A stretch of DNA of 64,000 nucleotides from positions 248,001-312,000 of the forward strand of contig NZ_CP029289.2 in the NCBI RefSeq assembly GCF_003201835.2, given 5' to 3'. This DNA is from Acidianus brierleyi. Lineage in GTDB: Archaea > Thermoproteota > Thermoprotei_A > Sulfolobales > Sulfolobaceae. A program made the translations under genes and the position numbers. The notes under the pieces are model-generated. The model was not told the DNA's origin. It did not search any database and saw only the letters and a list, made by a program, of their open reading frames with translations. Below are positions 9,599-19,633 of this stretch, one piece after another (position 1 is the first letter of the stretch; the number at the start of each line of letters is the position of its first letter).

Positions 9599-10637
9599 GA
9601 AATAACGGAATTATAGATATTAAGACTAAAATAATCCAAGAATAAAATCCTGTAAAAGTAGCTAATGGATCGAGCCACGTTCCTAATACTATATTTAGAG
9701 AATTAACTTCTGCTAAGCCTATTCCTGTATTAGCTCCTTTAGCTTCAACAGCTACCATAGAATACATTATAGATATTGCAAGTTCGTTAAATATTCCAAG
9801 AATTATAATTCCTATTATGAAAAACTTAGTATATAATAATAAACTTGGAAATATTCCTGCAAGAGAAGCTAATATTAATCCCCTTAATTTGCCAATCTTA
9901 TCTCCTATAAATCCTAATAATCCTCCAATAAATGATGAAAACAATAGTAAGGATGTTATTTCGCCACTTTCTATAGCACTTAAGTGCAGAAAATTAAACG
10001 CAAAATTGGGAAAAAGTTCGCCTATAGCATAATATATTCCCCAAACTCCTGAAGTAGATAGCCCTAAATATAATATGTTCCTATTTCTTATTGTTTTCCA
10101 GGTTGGTTTTACATTTGGTAATTTTACATTAATAAAAAGGGAAATCAAAGTTAATAATGAAAGCAATAAACTAGCATATGTAAAACTTAAAACCTTATCA
10201 AAGAATATCCAATTTAATCCAACTATTCCGCCTATACTAAAAGCTGCATTATATAGGCCCATTATTCTACTTAAATTGTTTTTATTGAGCTCAGCTAAAA
10301 TAGCTCCTCCACTGGAAAAAAACATAGAAGCACCTATTCCACCAACAAAATAAAAGATAAGTAATTGAAGAAATGTAATCGACAATCCAATAAACAAAGA
10401 AGAAATAGACATTATTAAAAGACCTAAACATAAAGTATTTCTTAAGCCTATTCTAGTTGATAGGTAAGCTGAAGGTACTTGCATTGTTCCAGATCCAATA
10501 AAAAACGCAAATGGAACGAAACCAGCTAAACTAGCTTGAATATTGAATTTATAAATTATATATGGTATATATGGAGCTAAGTAGAACCAGCTTATAGAAT
10601 ATATAACTCTCGCGATATATATTGACTTACCTTTCAT
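9570..10637 (-). CDS. Major facilitator superfamily transporter
   Basis: 355 residues with about ten to twelve hydrophobic segments. AYLSTRIGLRNTLCLG between the second and third segments matches the MFS motif A position (GxxxDRxGRR), followed by FVGGIGASMFFSSGGA. The second half has GFIGDKIGKLRGLI, the repeat of motif A. The substrate cannot be deduced. It is slightly shorter than the usual 400 residues. It is convergent with the preceding gene and divergent from nadK with 58 bp between starts. Confidence 0.8.
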   Translation of the reverse strand: MKGKSIYIARVIYSISWFYLAPYIPYIIYKFNIQASLAGFVPFAFFIGSGTMQVPSAYLSTRIGLRNTLCLGLLIMSISSLFIGLSITFLQLLIFYFVGGIGASMFFSSGGAILAELNKNNLSRIMGLYNAAFSIGGIVGLNWIFFDKVLSFTYASLLLSLLTLISLFINVKLPNVKPTWKTIRNRNILYLGLSTSGVWGIYYAIGELFPNFAFNFLHLSAIESGEITSLLLFSSFIGGLLGFIGDKIGKLRGLILASLAGIFPSLLLYTKFFIIGIIILGIFNELAISIMYSMVAVEAKGANTGIGLAEVNSLNIVLGTWLDPLATFTGFYSWIILVLISIIPLFLIRKLSMSI

Positions 10638-10695
10638 AGAAGAGTTCTAACAAATAGAAGATTATTATAACTTGTGAATGAACTAAATTTTAAAA

Positions 10696-11445
10696 ATGAA
10701 GATAAAAATAGTTAGAAAACCGTCAGTGCAGATAGAAGATATAGAGAATAAAATAAGAGATTTAGCAAAGAGTTTCGGTTATGAAATAACTGAGGAAGAT
10801 CCAGATATAGTATTTGCGGTTGGAGGAGATGGAACGCTTTTAAGAGCTATAAAGTATGATAAGCCTATTATCACAGTTAAAGCTGGAAGAAGAGGTTTTT
10901 TAATGGACGTTAATCCAGAAAAATTAGAAGAAGTTTTCAAAAGATTATCAAACAATGACTATACTAAAGAAGAGTATATTCTTTTAGAGACTAATATTAA
11001 TGGTATAAATGCAATAGCCTTTAACGAAATAGGAATACTCTACGATAAACCAGAGGCATTAAAAATAAATGTAAAGTTTCTAGACGAAAATATAATCTTT
11101 GAAGGAGACGGCGTATTAATTTCTACTCCACAAGGAACGAGTGCTTGGAGTTTTTCAATAAGTGGAAATTATGTTTACAACTTAAATGCACTAGAAATAT
11201 GTCTTGTAAACCCCATATTAACATCATTAAAATCTATAATAATACCTCCGTTGAATGTTAAATTAAAACTAGAGAATAAAGGATATCCACAATTAGCTAG
11301 AGTTGTTGCTGATGGAGAAATAATAGCTAGAATAGAAGTAGGGAACGAGATAAATATATGGAAAAGCAATAAAAAAGCTAATATATATAGATTCTATGAA
11401 ATAGACCCGATAAAGGGAATATTAAATGGAAAACGTGATATTTGA
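10696..11445 (+). CDS. nadK: NAD kinase
   Basis: 249 residues, with the diagnostic GGDGT at residues 43-47 and KAGRRGFLMDV around residue 62, and the Ser/Thr-rich STPQGTSAWSFS substrate loop near residue 145. The enzyme phosphorylates NAD to NADP using ATP or polyphosphate. The gene overlaps the next one (nob1) by 20 bp. Quinolinate synthase, NAD synthetase and a Nudix hydrolase lie in the same window, so NAD(P) metabolism is concentrated here. Confidence 0.93.
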   Translation: MKIKIVRKPSVQIEDIENKIRDLAKSFGYEITEEDPDIVFAVGGDGTLLRAIKYDKPIITVKAGRRGFLMDVNPEKLEEVFKRLSNNDYTKEEYILLETNINGINAIAFNEIGILYDKPEALKINVKFLDENIIFEGDGVLISTPQGTSAWSFSISGNYVYNLNALEICLVNPILTSLKSIIIPPLNVKLKLENKGYPQLARVVADGEIIARIEVGNEINIWKSNKKANIYRFYEIDPIKGILNGKRDI

Positions 11446-11914
11446 CACAGCAGGTTTTTTAGCTGGTTTAGAAAATTATTTTGATAGAGTTTATACAACA
11501 CCATTAGTTATGAATGAAGTGAAAGATTATGTATCTAGAAGCCTTTTAAGTCTTGCATCAAGTTCTGGAAAGATAATAATATTAGAACCAGAAAAAAGAA
11601 ATATAGATATTACCAATAACACGTTAAGGAAAATAGGTGAGTATTCCTTATCTAAAACTGATATTTCCATTATAGCCTTAGCTTTACAATTACAGCCTTC
11701 AATAGTATTTACTGATGATTTCTCTGTACAGAACATACTATTAAAATTAGGAATTAAGTTCAACTCTGTAAAGCTAAATAGATCAATAAAATACGAGAGA
11801 GAATATTACTATGTTTGTGAAAATTGTGGAAAAGTGTATCAAAGGAAAAAGGAATCTTGCGATATCTGTGGTGGAAAAATAATAAAGAAATCTAAACTTG
11901 ATAGTAAAAAATAG
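11426..11914 (+). CDS. nob1: Nob1-type endoribonuclease (PIN domain plus zinc ribbon)
   Basis: 162 residues. The PIN nuclease residues are present (D7 in VIFDTAGF, E31 in MNEV, D79 in SKTDIS, D97/D98 in VFTDDFS), followed by a zinc ribbon with cysteines at about 131, 134, 145 and 148 (CENCG and CDICG). This is the archaeal Nob1, which makes the final 3' cut of small-subunit rRNA. Length and architecture fit. It overlaps nadK by 20 bp, an operon arrangement that links ribosome maturation with cofactor synthesis only by co-expression. Confidence 0.9.
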   Translation: MENVIFDTAGFLAGLENYFDRVYTTPLVMNEVKDYVSRSLLSLASSSGKIIILEPEKRNIDITNNTLRKIGEYSLSKTDISIIALALQLQPSIVFTDDFSVQNILLKLGIKFNSVKLNRSIKYEREYYYVCENCGKVYQRKKESCDICGGKIIKKSKLDSKK

Positions 11915-11979
11915 TTTACTTCGAGATTTTTATTATTCTACTAGATAAGCTTAACTTATAGAATAATTATTAATTAATC

Positions 11980-12864
11980 GTGCATCAAGCTAATATACTA
12001 TTGCAAAAAGCCTTAAAGGTTGGTGGGAATCCTTATGCATTATCTAAACTTACTACTTTTACTGTTACTCAGATTAAAAATACTTTTAACTATTTAATTG
12101 TTAAATACGATTTCGCACTTTTTCCTCTAGTAATATCAGAAAATTTAGGATTAAGAAAGGCAGTTCTTATATGTAAAGATACAAAGATAAACATGGAAAA
12201 TAGAAAGAACTTGTTTTTTCCTTTAGTAAATGTCTTCAGACACGATATCGAAAAAAACGAGTTTATTCTTACATTATACGTGAATAAAACTAGTTTAAAT
12301 GAAGTAAGTAGTGCAATAGAGAAGTTAAATGCTAAAGGTTATGTAAATTGTAAACTTATCCTAGTGAAAAATGTTTTCAGATTCACAAGAGATCCTTTAT
12401 GTTTCGACTTTGAAAAAGGTAAATGGATTTGTGAAGATAAAATTGTCATAATAAACAAGTATTTTAAAGTAAATCCTGATGCTGATGATATTAATTTAAT
12501 AACGTCTATACAAAGAAATCCATATTTAAATTATATTAGAAATATTCACTGGAGACATATAAAATCTGTAATAAATGCTTTCATTTATACACTTGGAAGG
12601 TCAAATTTCATTTTAGATGTTTTCTCTAAAGAAGATATCTCTGATAAATTTCCTAATACGATTTGGACATTAAAAACTGATGAAATGTTCATATCTGAAA
12701 TATATTGCTATGATGAGTTAGAAAAAATTATAGAAAAAGTAAAGAAATACTCGTCAGATTTTCTGATAGTACCTAAGACGCCCGGATATGCTGAAGGATA
12801 CTCTATACCTTATGAAATTTTCAAGAAAAAGACATGGGAATTTCCAAAAATAGTTATAGAATAA
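11980..12864 (+). CDS. Putative Lrp/AsnC-like regulator of the Sulfolobales
   Basis: 294 residues from GTG 11980. An N-terminal helix-turn-helix-like segment (GGNPYALSKLTTFTVTQIKN) is followed by an alpha/beta region starting FPLVISENLGLRKAVLIC. The C-terminal half is not recognised. The layout resembles that of the 2903-3622 protein. A hairpin with a T-run (12868-12890) directly follows its stop, marking the transcription end. Confidence 0.55.
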   Translation: MHQANILLQKALKVGGNPYALSKLTTFTVTQIKNTFNYLIVKYDFALFPLVISENLGLRKAVLICKDTKINMENRKNLFFPLVNVFRHDIEKNEFILTLYVNKTSLNEVSSAIEKLNAKGYVNCKLILVKNVFRFTRDPLCFDFEKGKWICEDKIVIINKYFKVNPDADDINLITSIQRNPYLNYIRNIHWRHIKSVINAFIYTLGRSNFILDVFSKEDISDKFPNTIWTLKTDEMFISEIYCYDELEKIIEKVKKYSSDFLIVPKTPGYAEGYSIPYEIFKKKTWEFPKIVIE

Positions 12865-12867
12865 TTT

Positions 12868-12893
12868 AAAGGTTGTATCACACAACCTTTTTT
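12868..12893 (+). terminator. Hairpin with T-run between the regulator-like gene and the aminotransferase gene
   Basis: A perfect 9-bp inverted repeat, AAAGGTTGT (12868-12876) and ACAACCTTT (12882-12890), with the 5-base loop ATCAC and further T residues to 12893. It starts 3 bases after the stop of the upstream gene and ends directly before ATG 12894 of the downstream gene. It could act as a terminator or as an operator or leader structure for the aminotransferase. Archaeal termination relies mainly on T-runs, so the hairpin itself may have another role. Confidence 0.5.
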
Positions 12894-13974
12894 ATGATAG
12901 ACAATTTTAGAGATCTAGTTCCTATAACAAAAAATTACATTTATTTAAATCATGCAGCAATTTCTCCTACGCCTTTACCTGTTCTTTTTGAAACATTTAA
13001 TTACCTATATAATGTATCGCAAAACGGTACTTATACAGTAAATGAAGAAGAAAAAGATGAATTTTTACATATAAGAGAAAAAATTGCTAATTTAATTAAT
13101 TCGTCTCCAAATGAGATCTCATTTATACCTAATACAAGTTATGGAGTTAATATAATAGCTAATGCATTAGATCTTAAACCTGGAGATAAAGTAATTACAG
13201 ACAGCCTAGAGTTTCCTGCCACAGTATATCCTTTTCTTAAATTGAGAAAAAAAGGAATCAATGTTGATATAGTAAAAACTAATCCAGAAAATATTGAACA
13301 GGACATATTAACAAAAATAGATAATAATACTAAACTAATAAGTGTAAGTCATGTAAGTTTTAACACTGGTACAAAATTGGATATTAAAAAAATAGTATCT
13401 AAAGCGAAAAGCGTTAGCGCTTACGTTTTACTTGACATAATACAAAGTGCTGGTGCAATTAATGTTGACGTAAAAGACTTAGGTATAGATTTTGCTGTAG
13501 CTGGAGGATATAAATGGCTAATGGCACCTCAAGGTTCAGGATTTATTTATGTTAAAAACGGTTTAATAGACGATCCACCTTTTTACGGCTGGAAATCATC
13601 CAAAAATTACTTAGATTTTAATGCTACAGAATTCGAGCTAGAAAAAGGACCTAGGAGATTTGAAATAGGCACAATAGACGTTGCAGCTAACATTGGCTTA
13701 GGAAAATCTGCAGAGATTATATCACCTTATAAGAAGGACATAGAGAAAAAAGTATTAGAATTAAGTAAACTAGCTATAGACCTAGCAGAAGATAAGGATC
13801 TTGAAATAATAACTCCTAAAGAGAAAATATCTGGAATAGTAGTAATAAAATTACATAATCCTAAAAAAATAGCTGAAGAGTTAGCTCAAAAAAAGATTAT
13901 AGTATCCCCACGGGGAGAAGGAATAAGAATATCGTCTCATTTTTACAATACGGACGATGAGATAAGGACTACTA

Positions 13975-14925
<951 letters not shown>

Positions 14926-14931
14926 GTTCGA

Positions 14932-15300
14932 TTATGCATTACTGCTTAAATACTTTTGTATTGAAAAATATAATTCTTCTAAATCTTCCATTATTCTTAC
15001 TAACATACTATAAATTACTGCATCATCTATACTGAAAATATTAGCAATTATTTTTGAAATGTCTATTAATTCTTGTGCTAGAGATACCGAAATAATATTT
15101 CTCCTTAGTAATTCCCATATTATTTTAGAATCCTCGCTTTCATTAACTATCCTTGAAGCTTCTGTTATAACATCCCTATATAACGATAAAGAAGAATTCC
15201 TAACTTCATAATTTAATTCTTTATTTTCTGAAAATTCATCAAGAGACACTTTAGTACCCTTTTCAATATTTTTATATAGTAACCAAAATCTAGTGCTCAC
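14932..15300 (-). CDS. HepT/DUF86-like helical protein lacking the HEPN RNase motif
   Basis: 122 residues, all helical. The order LYRDVITEASRIVNE, WELLRRNIISVSLAQELIDI, ISKIIANIFSIDDAVIYSML and RIMEDLEELYFSIQKYL follows the DUF86/HepT pattern, in which the last two helices flank an RNxxxH catalytic motif. Here that motif reads IANIFS, so the toxin-type RNase residues are absent. No nucleotidyltransferase (MntA) partner is adjacent. It lies upstream of nadA in the same direction with a 6-bp gap. The resemblance is from helix pattern only. Confidence 0.45.
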   Translation of the reverse strand: MSTRFWLLYKNIEKGTKVSLDEFSENKELNYEVRNSSLSLYRDVITEASRIVNESEDSKIIWELLRRNIISVSLAQELIDISKIIANIFSIDDAVIYSMLVRIMEDLEELYFSIQKYLSSNA

Positions 15301-15368
15301 TTCGCCTTCCCTCTTATCCTAGCAATTAACCACAATTCAGTTAAATACTAATCTACCTAGCTAATAAA

Positions 15369-16403
15369 GTGTCAATTATGGTAGATGTTATAGGTAATTT
15401 CTCTGAAAAAATATCGGGTAAACGTTCCCTATTCTTACTAGTCATAGCAACCACAGACGTTAGCCTAATACCTGGAATAACGATAGCAGGAGCAACTGAA
15501 GAACTGACGTTATTTACGCCAGCTGCAGACGCAGAATTCCTTGTTCTAGGAAAATGTAAAGTAATAAATTCTGTTCCTGTAACTCCTACAGGAATTCCTA
15601 CACCAGCCATTATAACTAAGGCATCTTTATCACTCTTAAACATTCCTAAATTAGTAGTAGACGCTGGTTCTAAAATTAAACCAAATATTCCTTATATCTC
15701 TCTAAATGGAGAGCCTGGTAAGGATATTAGAAAAAGGTCATTAGACCCTATTACAGCAGAGAGAATAATAGAGAATGGAATCACATTAGGTAATGAGCTA
15801 TCTAAAAATTTTGAATTACTAGTAATAGGAGAATCGATAGCAGCAGGAACAACTACCGCTATGGCTACTCTATTAGGTTTAGGATACGATGCTATTGATA
15901 AAGTTAGCTCTGCATCGCCCGAAAATCCTAAAGAAATAAAAAGGAAAGTTGTTCTAGAAGCGATAAAAGATCTTCCATCGAATTTCATTGATAAGATATC
16001 TAAGCTTGCAGATCCCATGCTCTTAGGAGTAGCAGGAATAACTGTAGGATTTAAAGGAAATGTGCTTTTAGCAGGAGGTACTCAAATGACTGCTGCCTCG
16101 GCTATAATAAAGGAAATCAATAAGAAAAAAATGAATGATATAGGAATAGGAACTACTAGATGGATTATAAACGACAAAAGTTCTGATATAATATCTTTAT
16201 CTAAAGAAGTTGGAGTTAATCTAAGTTACGTAAATCTTGACTTTTCTGCTTCTAAGTTTGATGGCCTAAAAGCATATGAAAGAGGATATGTGAAAGAAGG
16301 TGTAGGTGCAGGCGGTTCTTCACTTTTAGCTACATTAAACGGAATTACTGAAGCTAATATTTTAAAAAGAATAGAGGAAATTTATGAGGAAATAAGGGTT
16401 TAA
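15369..16403 (+). CDS. CobT-like protein (UPF0284, nicotinate-nucleotide-dimethylbenzimidazole phosphoribosyltransferase-related)
   Basis: 344 residues from GTG 15369 (ATG 15378 is an alternative). Typical family segments are TTDVSLIPGITIAGATEELT, FLVLGKCKVIN, PTGIPTPAIITKASL and GESIAAGTTTAMATLLGLGY with the glycine-rich nucleotide site, and the C-terminal GYVKEGVGAGGSS. In other archaea a member of this family complements CobT, the enzyme that activates the lower ligand base for cobalamin. Corrin methyltransferases occur elsewhere in this window (48.3-49.6 kb). The next gene starts 1 base after the stop. Confidence 0.8.
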   Translation: MSIMVDVIGNFSEKISGKRSLFLLVIATTDVSLIPGITIAGATEELTLFTPAADAEFLVLGKCKVINSVPVTPTGIPTPAIITKASLSLLNIPKLVVDAGSKIKPNIPYISLNGEPGKDIRKRSLDPITAERIIENGITLGNELSKNFELLVIGESIAAGTTTAMATLLGLGYDAIDKVSSASPENPKEIKRKVVLEAIKDLPSNFIDKISKLADPMLLGVAGITVGFKGNVLLAGGTQMTAASAIIKEINKKKMNDIGIGTTRWIINDKSSDIISLSKEVGVNLSYVNLDFSASKFDGLKAYERGYVKEGVGAGGSSLLATLNGITEANILKRIEEIYEEIRV

Positions 16404-16404
16404 T

Positions 16405-17181
16405 ATGAAAATAGCGTTTACTGACGAAGGAGAGTTAGCTAGAGTATTAGCTAGATCTTTAAAAAACAACGAGATAATTATTGTGGATAATCCTCAAAGA
16501 GTTATAAATGAGAAACCAGACGTAGTCATTCACACACTAGATATTCCATACTTTGAAAATAAGTCATATGTATGGAATTTTAATACATGGTATGCCATTA
16601 ATATAGCTAGAGCAGCACATAAGGTAAACGCTACAAATATATATTTATCGACATTTATGATTTTTAATGGGAAAAAAGGATATTATCACGAAAATTCTAC
16701 TCCAGATCCTCTAAATTATTATGGCATATCAAAACTAGTCGGAGAGACTGGAACAGCGTCGTTAGGCAATTTTCTTATAATTAGATGTGGGGTTTTATAC
16801 TCACTAAATTATAAAGGACTTTTAGCATCTTTCTTTAAGGCAGCTCTAAACGGAAAAAACTTAAAGTGTAACAAAAATTTTTATATATCTCCAATAAGTA
16901 TTTATTCATTATCAAATATAATTGCAAAGTTTGTAAATGATGAAATAAAAGGTGTAATAAATGTTGGAGGACCTAGAATCTCTATTGTAGAAATGTGCAA
17001 TCTAATAGCAGACCTATTTGGAGTTAACGTTATTGAACTGAATGGTAAAAAGTATGATTTTTCCTTAGATACATGGTTGTTAAATACTTTTAATATAAAA
17101 TTATCCTTAAAAGAAGATTTAGTGAATGCTATTGAATACAGAGTTCTTAACAACGAGAGAAAAGGTATTTCTATTACTTAA
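16405..17181 (+). CDS. RmlD-like NAD(P)-dependent sugar/nucleotide reductase (SDR fold)
   Basis: 258 residues. Features of an extended SDR of the dTDP-4-dehydrorhamnose reductase type: VVIHTLDIPYFENKS, INIARAAHKVNATNIYLST, MIFNGKKGYYHENSTPDP, the YxxxK pair in YYGISKLVGE near residue 112, and a C-terminal GVINVGGPRISIVEM segment. The N-terminal glycine-rich motif is degenerate (FTDEGELARVL), so cofactor affinity is uncertain. It directly follows the CobT-like gene and overlaps the next gene by 56 bp. Confidence 0.65.
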   Translation: MKIAFTDEGELARVLARSLKNNEIIIVDNPQRVINEKPDVVIHTLDIPYFENKSYVWNFNTWYAINIARAAHKVNATNIYLSTFMIFNGKKGYYHENSTPDPLNYYGISKLVGETGTASLGNFLIIRCGVLYSLNYKGLLASFFKAALNGKNLKCNKNFYISPISIYSLSNIIAKFVNDEIKGVINVGGPRISIVEMCNLIADLFGVNVIELNGKKYDFSLDTWLLNTFNIKLSLKEDLVNAIEYRVLNNERKGISIT

Positions 17182-17437
17182 GTATAGTGAAGATCCACTT
17201 ACTGCAAAAGATATAATGAAAGCGTTAGATATAAAGAAAGAGAAAGAAGTTTATGATCATATATATCATTTAGCTAAGTCAGCTAAAAGAAAAAATTATG
17301 TAGTAATATTGTTTCCTCCTAAATGTGAGAATTGTGGATATATATTTAGTATTGATATGCCCAAAAAACCTAGTAAATGCCCAATCTGCAAATCTGAAAG
17401 AATTATTCCACCAAAGTTTTTAATTAGGGAAAAGTAA
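17126..17437 (+). CDS. HTH plus zinc-ribbon transcription-regulator-like protein
   Basis: 103 residues. The N-terminal half (TTREKVFLLLKYSEDPLTAKD then KEVYDHIYHLAKS) is a winged-helix unit, and the C-terminal half is a zinc ribbon with CENCG and CPICK. This resembles the small archaeal HTH/zinc-ribbon regulators. An overlap of 56 bp with the SDR gene suggests translational coupling; internal TTG starts would shorten the overlap. Confidence 0.7.
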   Translation: MLLNTEFLTTREKVFLLLKYSEDPLTAKDIMKALDIKKEKEVYDHIYHLAKSAKRKNYVVILFPPKCENCGYIFSIDMPKKPSKCPICKSERIIPPKFLIREK

Positions 17438-17447
17438 TTGTTAAAAA

Positions 17448-18119
17448 ATGGTTGCTATCTTCGTAGACATGGGAGAGACCTTAGTTAGATTTAAACCAAG
17501 ATTTCACGAATCAATAGCTAACGCAATACGTGAAGAAGGAATTGAAGTTTCGGATATAGAAGTATTCAAAGCTCTAATGAGACATTTAGGTAGGAGTTGC
17601 TTCCCTCATCCTCAGTTCGATGGATTATCGCAAATAGATTTTAAAGATTTATTTTATGAATTAAATCTTCATATTCCTAATGACATAATAAAGAAACTAG
17701 AAAATAAAAATTATTTGGCAGACGAATATGAGCTTTATGATGATGCAATACCTTTTTTGGAAAATGTTAGAGAATTAGGGTTTAAAACCATATTAGTTAC
17801 TAATACTACTAAAAAAGTGAATAAGATAATAAAAGATCTAAATCTAGATAATTATTTGGATGGTATTATAGCCTCCTGTGATTATAATATACTAAAACCA
17901 CATCCTAAGATATTTTATTATGCAAAAAAATTAGCTGGAAGCGAAGGTATACATATTGGCGACGTGTATGAAATAGATGTTATAGGTGCTAGGAGAGCTT
18001 ATATGAACGCTATCCTTCTGGATAGGCTAAATTTATATCCTGAAATAAAAAATAATAAGGTAACAAATCTACATGAGGCATTAAATATTATACAAAAATT
18101 GGAATTAACTCAAACCTAG
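17448..18119 (+). CDS. HAD-superfamily hydrolase with altered motif I
   Basis: 223 residues. Motif I reads FVDMGETLVRF, motif II ILVTNTTKKV near residue 113, motif III LKPHPKIFYYAKKL, motif IV IHIGDVYEIDVIGAR near residue 170. The cap is inserted between motifs I and II. The residue two after the nucleophile is Gly rather than the Asp general acid used by most HAD phosphatases. The protein could be a dehalogenase-like or slow phosphatase member, or non-catalytic. It is convergent with the next HAD gene, overlapping by 15 bp. Confidence 0.75.
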   Translation: MVAIFVDMGETLVRFKPRFHESIANAIREEGIEVSDIEVFKALMRHLGRSCFPHPQFDGLSQIDFKDLFYELNLHIPNDIIKKLENKNYLADEYELYDDAIPFLENVRELGFKTILVTNTTKKVNKIIKDLNLDNYLDGIIASCDYNILKPHPKIFYYAKKLAGSEGIHIGDVYEIDVIGARRAYMNAILLDRLNLYPEIKNNKVTNLHEALNIIQKLELTQT

Positions 18120-18788
18120 TTTATAAATTTCTCCAGACTCTATATAATCTAGAAGTTCTATTATTCCTTGTCCGTCATCTTTGTTTAGTACCAAATCTGC
18201 CATTTCCTTAATTTCTTTTAAAGCATTATTTACCGCAACCTTGAAATCTGCAGCCTTAAATAACGATACATCATTTTGTGAATCTCCGACTGCTATAATT
18301 CTTCCCTTAAATCCTAATATCTCAGCAAATTTTTTAATTCCGTTTCCTTTATTAACTCCCTTTGGCATGATCATAACATCGCTTCTATTCCATTCAACCG
18401 AGACCTCATATAAATCAGAAAATAAATCACATATATTATTTGATACGTTATTTAGATATATTATTACCTCTCCATAAGTAAAATTCAATCTTTCTGCTGA
18501 TAATCTTTTGCCTATTTCAAACCTCAATTTAGGCCATGATTTTGGAATATTATAGTAAACTTTATCATTTATCATTATTAATGCACCATTTTCTAATACC
18601 CAGCCTGTTGGCTCTAAACCGTACGCTAATCTATCTATAAATCTTCTCTCCCTACCTGTTACTACAACAAAATAATTATTCTTTGAGAATTTGTTGATTT
18701 TTTCCCTTACTGCGTTATTTATTACAAAGCTGTCTTTTTCGTCTGATATTGTCCTATCATAATCAGAGGCAACAAGTATGTCAGTCAA
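18105..18788 (-). CDS. HAD IIB phosphatase, archaeal phosphoglycolate phosphatase type
   Basis: 227 residues. Motif I SDYDRTISDE, motif II VVVTGRERRF, cap domain with VLENGALIMIN, motif III Lys in PKGVNKGNGIKKF, and motif IV AVGDSQNDVSLFKAADF near residue 165. This matches the archaeal phosphoglycolate/sucrose-phosphate phosphatase group. It overlaps the endonuclease-IV-like gene by 8 bp, so 19608 to 18105 is read as one unit. Phosphoglycolate salvage is a plausible role, since an FAD/Fe-S glycolate-oxidase-like gene follows upstream on the same strand. Confidence 0.75.
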   Translation of the reverse strand: MTDILVASDYDRTISDEKDSFVINNAVREKINKFSKNNYFVVVTGRERRFIDRLAYGLEPTGWVLENGALIMINDKVYYNIPKSWPKLRFEIGKRLSAERLNFTYGEVIIYLNNVSNNICDLFSDLYEVSVEWNRSDVMIMPKGVNKGNGIKKFAEILGFKGRIIAVGDSQNDVSLFKAADFKVAVNNALKEIKEMADLVLNKDDGQGIIELLDYIESGEIYKLGLS

Positions 18789-19608
18789 ATTTATACCCTA
18801 ATTTTTCAATAACATTTTTCATTATAAGAGCATCCTTTTCTAATTCTGGACTCTCACAAATGAGCGTTATTGAGATATCACGTTTAAGAATTTCTTTAGC
18901 TAACGGCTCAAATGGCGGTGTGTTATAAATTATAGATCTATGCACGTCTACATATTTACCGTTTCTAATCTCTAACGATTCAAAATGAGAATTTATATGA
19001 GAAATATTTAGTTCTTTAATAAGCCTATCGATGATATCACCATAATCTATTTTTCCACCCTGTCTGCCAAAAGTGTGAGCCCAGTCTATATATGGGACTA
19101 CATTTTTAATTTCTTTAGAGATTGATATAACTTCGTCTATTGTTCCAAAGGCTGTCTCTTTTGCCATAGTTTCTATACCAAATTTAACTTTTATTTCGTT
19201 ATCTTTTGCAATATCTACAACCTCACCTAATTCACTCTTTACCCTACTGTAACACTCTTCTGGACTCATTTTACCATAGAAGGCTATATGAATCGCTATA
19301 GCATCAGCATTCATAGCATTTGCTCTATCTGCTGAATCTAAGATTCGTTTTTTAGACGAATTAACTTTCTCTTTGTCTTCTGAACATAAATTAATAAAAT
19401 AAGGAGCGTGAACAGATAATCTTACGTTAAGGTTTTTAGCAATATTTCCTGCTCCCCTTGCTTTTTCAATTTTCATTCTTACTCCTTGAACAAACTCAAC
19501 TTCCATTGCGTTTAGGCCTAATTCTCTTATCCTTTTTATGCCTTCTATAGTATCTTTCGCTTTTGTTGAAAGAGGAATACCTGCAGTTCCCAGGTATATT
19601 TTTGCCAT
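18781..19608 (-). CDS. Endonuclease IV-type TIM barrel (AP endonuclease family 2)
   Basis: 275 residues of a TIM barrel. Metal-ligand positions of endonuclease IV can be followed: SVHAPYF, AIHIAFYG, FGIETMAKETAFGT, YIDWAHTFGRQGG, INSHFESLE, VDVHRSI, and LICESPELEKDA near the end. Endonuclease IV cuts the backbone 5' to abasic sites using three zinc ions. The retained His/Asp/Glu set supports an active enzyme; a sugar isomerase of the same fold is the main alternative. It lies between the FAD/Fe-S gene and the HAD gene on the same strand. Confidence 0.75.
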   Translation of the reverse strand: MAKIYLGTAGIPLSTKAKDTIEGIKRIRELGLNAMEVEFVQGVRMKIEKARGAGNIAKNLNVRLSVHAPYFINLCSEDKEKVNSSKKRILDSADRANAMNADAIAIHIAFYGKMSPEECYSRVKSELGEVVDIAKDNEIKVKFGIETMAKETAFGTIDEVISISKEIKNVVPYIDWAHTFGRQGGKIDYGDIIDRLIKELNISHINSHFESLEIRNGKYVDVHRSIIYNTPPFEPLAKEILKRDISITLICESPELEKDALIMKNVIEKLGYKFD

Positions 19609-19633
19609 AAAAATATATAGAATTACGTTTAAC

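Noticed and set aside
12873..12893. TTG start of the aminotransferase
   Set aside because: The start lies within the stem of the intergenic hairpin and adds residues that do not fit the family; ATG 12894 is preferred.
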